Shown here: in pieces, positions 61,816-64,000 of the stretch
Numbering within the stretch: position 1 is the first letter of the stretch
Layout of the letters: each line of letters begins with the position of its first letter
Made by a program: the position numbers and the translations under genes
The notes under the pieces: model-generated
What the model was told of the DNA's origin: nothing
The model's database searches: none
What the model saw: only the letters and a program-made list of their open reading frames with translations
Assembly: GCF_026626705.1 (NCBI RefSeq)
Contig: NZ_JAPNKC010000001.1
Coordinates: 4,898,001 to 4,962,000, forward strand
Length of the DNA: 64,000 nt
Direction: 5' to 3'
Source of the DNA: Pyxidicoccus sp. MSG2
GTDB taxonomy: Bacteria > Myxococcota > Myxococcia > Myxococcales > Myxococcaceae

Positions 61816-62558
61816 GTCTCGTCCCCGGTGGCGAGCATGTAGCCCGCACCACGCACCGTCTTGAGCAGCATGGGGTTGCGCGGATCCTCCTCCAGCTTCT
61901 GCCGCAGCCGGAAGATGTGCACGTCCACCGAGCGGTCGAACACCTCGTCCGCGCTGCCCTTCACCAAATCGAGCAACTGCTCGCGGCTGAGCACGCGCCC
62001 GGCGCGCTCGGCGAGCACACGCAGCAGGCCGAACTCGTAGGTGGTGAGGTGCAGCACCTTGCCGTCCAGCGTGGCCTTGAGGCTGCGCGGGTCCAGCGTC
62101 AGGCGTCCCACGTGGACGGGCTGGGTGGCGGGGCCGGCCTTGCCGCGGGCGCGCCGCACCTGTGCACGGATGCGGGCGAGCAGCTCGCGGGACGAGTAGG
62201 GCTTGGGCAGGTAGTCGTCCGCACCCGTCTCCAGGCCGAGCACCCGGTCGGCCTCCTCGCCGCGCGCGGTGACCATGATGATGGGCACGTCACTGCGGCT
62301 GCGCAGCTCGCGGCAGACCTCCAGGCCGTCGCGGCCGGGGAGCATCAGGTCCAGGAGGACGACGTCGAAGGAGTGGCGGCTGGCCTCCGTGAGCGCTTCG
62401 GTACCGGAGTACGCCACGGTGACGACGACACCGTGCTCCTGGAGGTAGCGGCTGGTGAGCCGGGCGAGTCGCTCGTCATCTTCGACGAGGAGGACCTGGA
62501 CGGTGCCTTCTTCCGGGGCCGGGGGAATGGGCTGCTCCATGAACTGTGTCTCCCGCAT
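61812..62558 (-). CDS. OmpR-family response regulator (CpxR-like context)
   Basis: A 248-aa regulator: REC domain (~20-135) with Asp70 (LLDLMLPG) and Lys in LPKPYSSRE, then a winged-helix domain (~150-246; TTYEFGLLRVLAERAG, HIFRLRQKLEED, TVRGAGYML). ATG 62558 has GGGAG 6 nt upstream; ATG 62540 is an alternative. First gene of a minus-strand cluster that continues with kinase, MacA, MacB and TolC genes. Divergent from a Spy-like gene. Confidence 0.93.
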   Translation of the reverse strand: MRETQFMEQPIPPAPEEGTVQVLLVEDDERLARLTSRYLQEHGVVVTVAYSGTEALTEASRHSFDVVLLDLMLPGRDGLEVCRELRSRSDVPIIMVTARGEEADRVLGLETGADDYLPKPYSSRELLARIRAQVRRARGKAGPATQPVHVGRLTLDPRSLKATLDGKVLHLTTYEFGLLRVLAERAGRVLSREQLLDLVKGSADEVFDRSVDVHIFRLRQKLEEDPRNPMLLKTVRGAGYMLATGDET

Positions 62559-62876
62559 CTCGAGCTCCCGGAAGGGTAACAACGAAAAGGTGTGGTCCGG
62601 AGGCCTTGGAGGGGTCTGGTCTCGTCTTGAGGGCGAGTCGAAAGACTTTACCGCCGGGCCACGACCGTAAGCTGTCACCCTCCCATGTCCGTAACACTTC
62701 GAGGCGATGACGAATTGTTACGGCGGCCTCCGGGGCCTTTCGACACATGCCGTAATGGACGGTTCATCTTCAGGACATGGGGCGCATCCAGATTGCATCG
62801 TGGAAGAGCCAGGGGACCTGCCGAGCAGGCAAAGGACGGCAGGGCCGCCCGGGCTCAGGTGCAACGGAGGAAGCCC
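62559..62876. other. Divergent promoter region, regulator / Spy-like gene
   Basis: 318 bp without a supported gene. It contains four CCGTAA half-sites (62665-62670, 62689-62694, 62718-62723 inverted, 62750-62755), likely targets of the adjacent OmpR-type regulator, between the two divergent starts. Confidence 0.5.
62689..62723. promoter_or_regulatory. Inverted repeat CCGTAACA / TGTTACGG
   Basis: Perfect 8-bp inverted repeat, CCGTAACA (62689-62696) and TGTTACGG (62716-62723), with further CCGTAA copies at 62665-62670 and 62750-62755. The G-T-A-A core recalls CpxR-type sites (GTAAA repeats). Located between the response regulator and the Spy-like gene, as expected for autoregulation and target control. 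Confidence 0.5.
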
Positions 62877-63407
62877 ATGTCGTTCCTGAAGAAGTTGCCC
62901 GTGGTGATGATGCTGGCCTTCCCGGTGCTGGCGTGTGCGCAGGATGCCCAGGCGCAGCGCGGCTCCGGTGGCGGGGAGATGATGCGCCGGCGCCCCCCGT
63001 CGTCGCTGCAGCTGCTGCTGGAGAACCGGGAGACGCTCGCCCTCACGCCGGAGCAGGTGGGCACGGTGAGCGGGCTGCAGGCGGCGCTGGAGGAGAAGAA
63101 CGCGCCGCTCATCGAGAAGCTGGAGGCCCTGAGGCCACCGCACCCGCCCCCGGGCGCTGGCGGCCGCGCGAATGGCGGCCCCCCGGCGGGCGCGCCGCCC
63201 GACGCGGCGACGATGGAGGCGCGGCGGCAGCAGTTGGAACCGCTCTTCCAGGAGGTGCGCGCCAATGACGACGCCGCGTACGCGCAGGCGGAAGCGGTGC
63301 TGAGCGACACGCAGAAGACGCGGGCGCGCGAGCTCATCACCCAGGCCCGCGAGCAGGAGCGCAGCCGGCACGAGGCGATGCGCCAGCGGATGCGGGGCGC
63401 GCAGTGA
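62877..63407 (+). CDS. Spy/CpxP-like periplasmic LTXXQ protein
   Basis: A 176-aa exported helical protein with signal peptide (MSFLKKLPVVMMLAFPVLACA) and LTPEQ, the family LTXXQ element, near residue 57. The C-terminal half is highly charged and helical (TQKTRARELITQAREQERSR), with a Pro/Gly/Ala-rich loop between. GGAGG at 62866-62870 precedes the ATG by 6 nt. Spy-type proteins are ATP-independent chaperones or feedback inhibitors of Cpx-type kinases, which suits the divergent regulator-kinase pair. Confidence 0.85.
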   Translation: MSFLKKLPVVMMLAFPVLACAQDAQAQRGSGGGEMMRRRPPSSLQLLLENRETLALTPEQVGTVSGLQAALEEKNAPLIEKLEALRPPHPPPGAGGRANGGPPAGAPPDAATMEARRQQLEPLFQEVRANDDAAYAQAEAVLSDTQKTRARELITQAREQERSRHEAMRQRMRGAQ

Positions 63408-63574
63408 GCCCGTGGCTCTGGCTGTGGTTCCTCGCGCCCCCATTGGAGGCGGCGAGGCAGTCCCGGCGCGCGGTGGACCCCACGCCCCCGCGTGCCCGGA
63501 ACCGGGAGCGTGCGACTCCCAAGCGGGCCCATCCACCGGAGATGCGGGTCGCGAAGGCGAAGAGCAGCCGCTGA
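63404..63574 (+). CDS. Possible small protein coupled to the Spy-like gene
   Basis: A 56-codon frame starting with GTG at 63404 that overlaps the stop of the Spy-like gene by 4 bp. The product begins MSPWLWLWFLAPPLEAAR (hydrophobic) and is then strongly basic (many Arg/Lys). The 4-bp overlap suggests coupling, but short G/C-rich frames arise by chance, so this is tentative. Confidence 0.35.
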   Translation: MSPWLWLWFLAPPLEAARQSRRAVDPTPPRARNRERATPKRAHPPEMRVAKAKSSR

Positions 63575-63783
63575 GCGGCGCAGGCCCGGGTAGCCATGCC
63601 CGGGCGCGCCCGTCTCACACGCGCGTGTGCCCGCCATCGACGTTCAGCACCTCGCCGGTGGCGAAGCGCAGCCACTGAGCAGTGCAGACCCGGACGGCCA
63701 TGCCCGGGGGCACCATCTCATACGAGCTTGTGCCCGCCATCGACGTTCAGCACCTCGCCAGTGATGAAGCCATTCCCCATCAG
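63565..63783. repeat. Tandem ~103-bp duplication of an SDR gene 3' end
   Basis: The 3' end of the SDR gene at 63718 is repeated about 103-104 bp away: CAGCCRCTGAGC at 63565-63576 and 63669-63680, and TGTGCCCGCCATCGACG at 63626 and 63729. On the minus strand the outer copy reads FATGEVLNVDGGHTRV and a stop, beside the genuine end FITGEVLNVDGGHKLV. A further remnant (LLFAFATRISGG) is seen still farther out. See findings. Confidence 0.75.
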
Positions 63784-64000
63784 GAAGAGGACCGCGCTGG
63801 AGGTATCCGCGGTGGTGCCGATGCGCCCGACGGGAAGCCGGCGCGCGTGCTGCTCGAAGCGCTGCTGCTTGGCGGCCCCCGCCACGACATCCCACGTCGG
63901 CGTGTCAATCCAGCCGGGAGAGATGACGTTGACCCGCACCGGCGCGAGCTCCAGCGCCAGCGCTCGAACGAGCGACACCAGCGCCCCATTCACAGCGGCA
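63718..64000 (-). CDS. Short-chain dehydrogenase/reductase (SDR), 3' part (partial)
   Basis: The C-terminal ~94 codons of a classical SDR oxidoreductase; the gene continues beyond the window. Typical segments are AAVNGALVSLVRALALEL (the end of the YxxxK helix), VRVNVISPGWIDT (substrate loop) and the terminal FITGEVLNVDGGHKLV. The cofactor site and catalytic Tyr-Lys lie outside the window. Substrate cannot be told. Confidence 0.9.
   Translation of the reverse strand, partial: AAVNGALVSLVRALALELAPVRVNVISPGWIDTPTWDVVAGAAKQQRFEQHARRLPVGRIGTTADTSSAVLFLMGNGFITGEVLNVDGGHKLV

Noticed and set aside
63412-63678. 88-codon plus-strand frame after the Spy-like gene
   Set aside because: It runs through the tandem-duplicated SDR tail in antisense and has a Pro/Gly/Arg-rich, non-protein-like composition.

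Overview
The window is about 70% G+C with strong G/C preference at third codon positions, and its genes point to a fruiting myxobacterium (Myxococcaceae; Myxococcus, Corallococcus or Pyxidicoccus type). The evidence is a DUF2381 protein, a DUF2378 protein, Imm11/DUF1629 and SitA-like polymorphic toxin genes, many hybrid histidine kinases, and short or overlapping gene junctions. Organism and family names come from recognition of the sequences; no search was run.

Layout. 1-2.0 kb: the 3' part of a class II lanthipeptide synthetase (LanM) followed by its likely precursor peptide. 2.0-5.5 kb: an unknown helical protein, dnaN (beta clamp) and a nucleotidyltransferase gene pair. 5.5-8.0 kb: a lipoprotein and an ECF sigma / membrane anti-sigma / outer-membrane-protein operon. 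8.2-13.0 kb: a response-regulator/PAS/histidine-kinase fusion, a lone YgiT/MqsA-type zinc-finger HTH protein, a DUF2381-lipoprotein pair and two unknown membrane or lipid-anchored proteins. 13.1-23.3 kb: a signalling block with an 850-aa multi-sensor kinase, an operon of a cobalamin-binding protein, an internally duplicated helical protein and two multi-domain hybrid kinases, then an XRE regulator and a chemoreceptor.

23.3-25.9 kb: a polymorphic toxin-immunity cassette of the SitBAI kind. It has a broken sitB-like tail, a lipoprotein toxin, a probable immunity protein and an N-terminally truncated Imm11 gene. 25.9-34.5 kb: an esterase and a heavy-metal resistance operon (small His/Cys-rich protein, CzcC-, CzcB- and CzcA-like efflux subunits, a variant P-II protein and a CDF exporter). 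35.0-42.4 kb: an EamA-type protein and an iron-responsive locus with imelysin and HTTM genes divergent from a delta-60 repeat lipoprotein and a TonB-dependent receptor, with several Fur-box-like palindromes between them. 42.3-53.4 kb: a second RND efflux operon divergent from a two-component system, then another two-component system facing a GT39/ArnT-like glycosyltransferase. 53.7-55.4 kb: a CYTH protein, a DUF2378 protein and a small lipoprotein. 55.5-63.4 kb: a co-directional envelope-stress cluster (response regulator, kinase, MacA, MacB ATPase, MacB permease, TolC) divergent from a Spy-like LTXXQ protein. The window ends inside an SDR gene whose 3' end has been tandemly duplicated.

The window is dominated by envelope transport and by sensing: three tripartite efflux systems, six histidine kinases or hybrids outside the chemoreceptor, and metal and iron handling. 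The stretches that look least ordinary are the toxin-immunity cassette with remnants on both sides, the cobalamin/duplicated-domain/hybrid-kinase operon, and two recent-looking local duplications (at the MacB ATPase start and at the SDR end).
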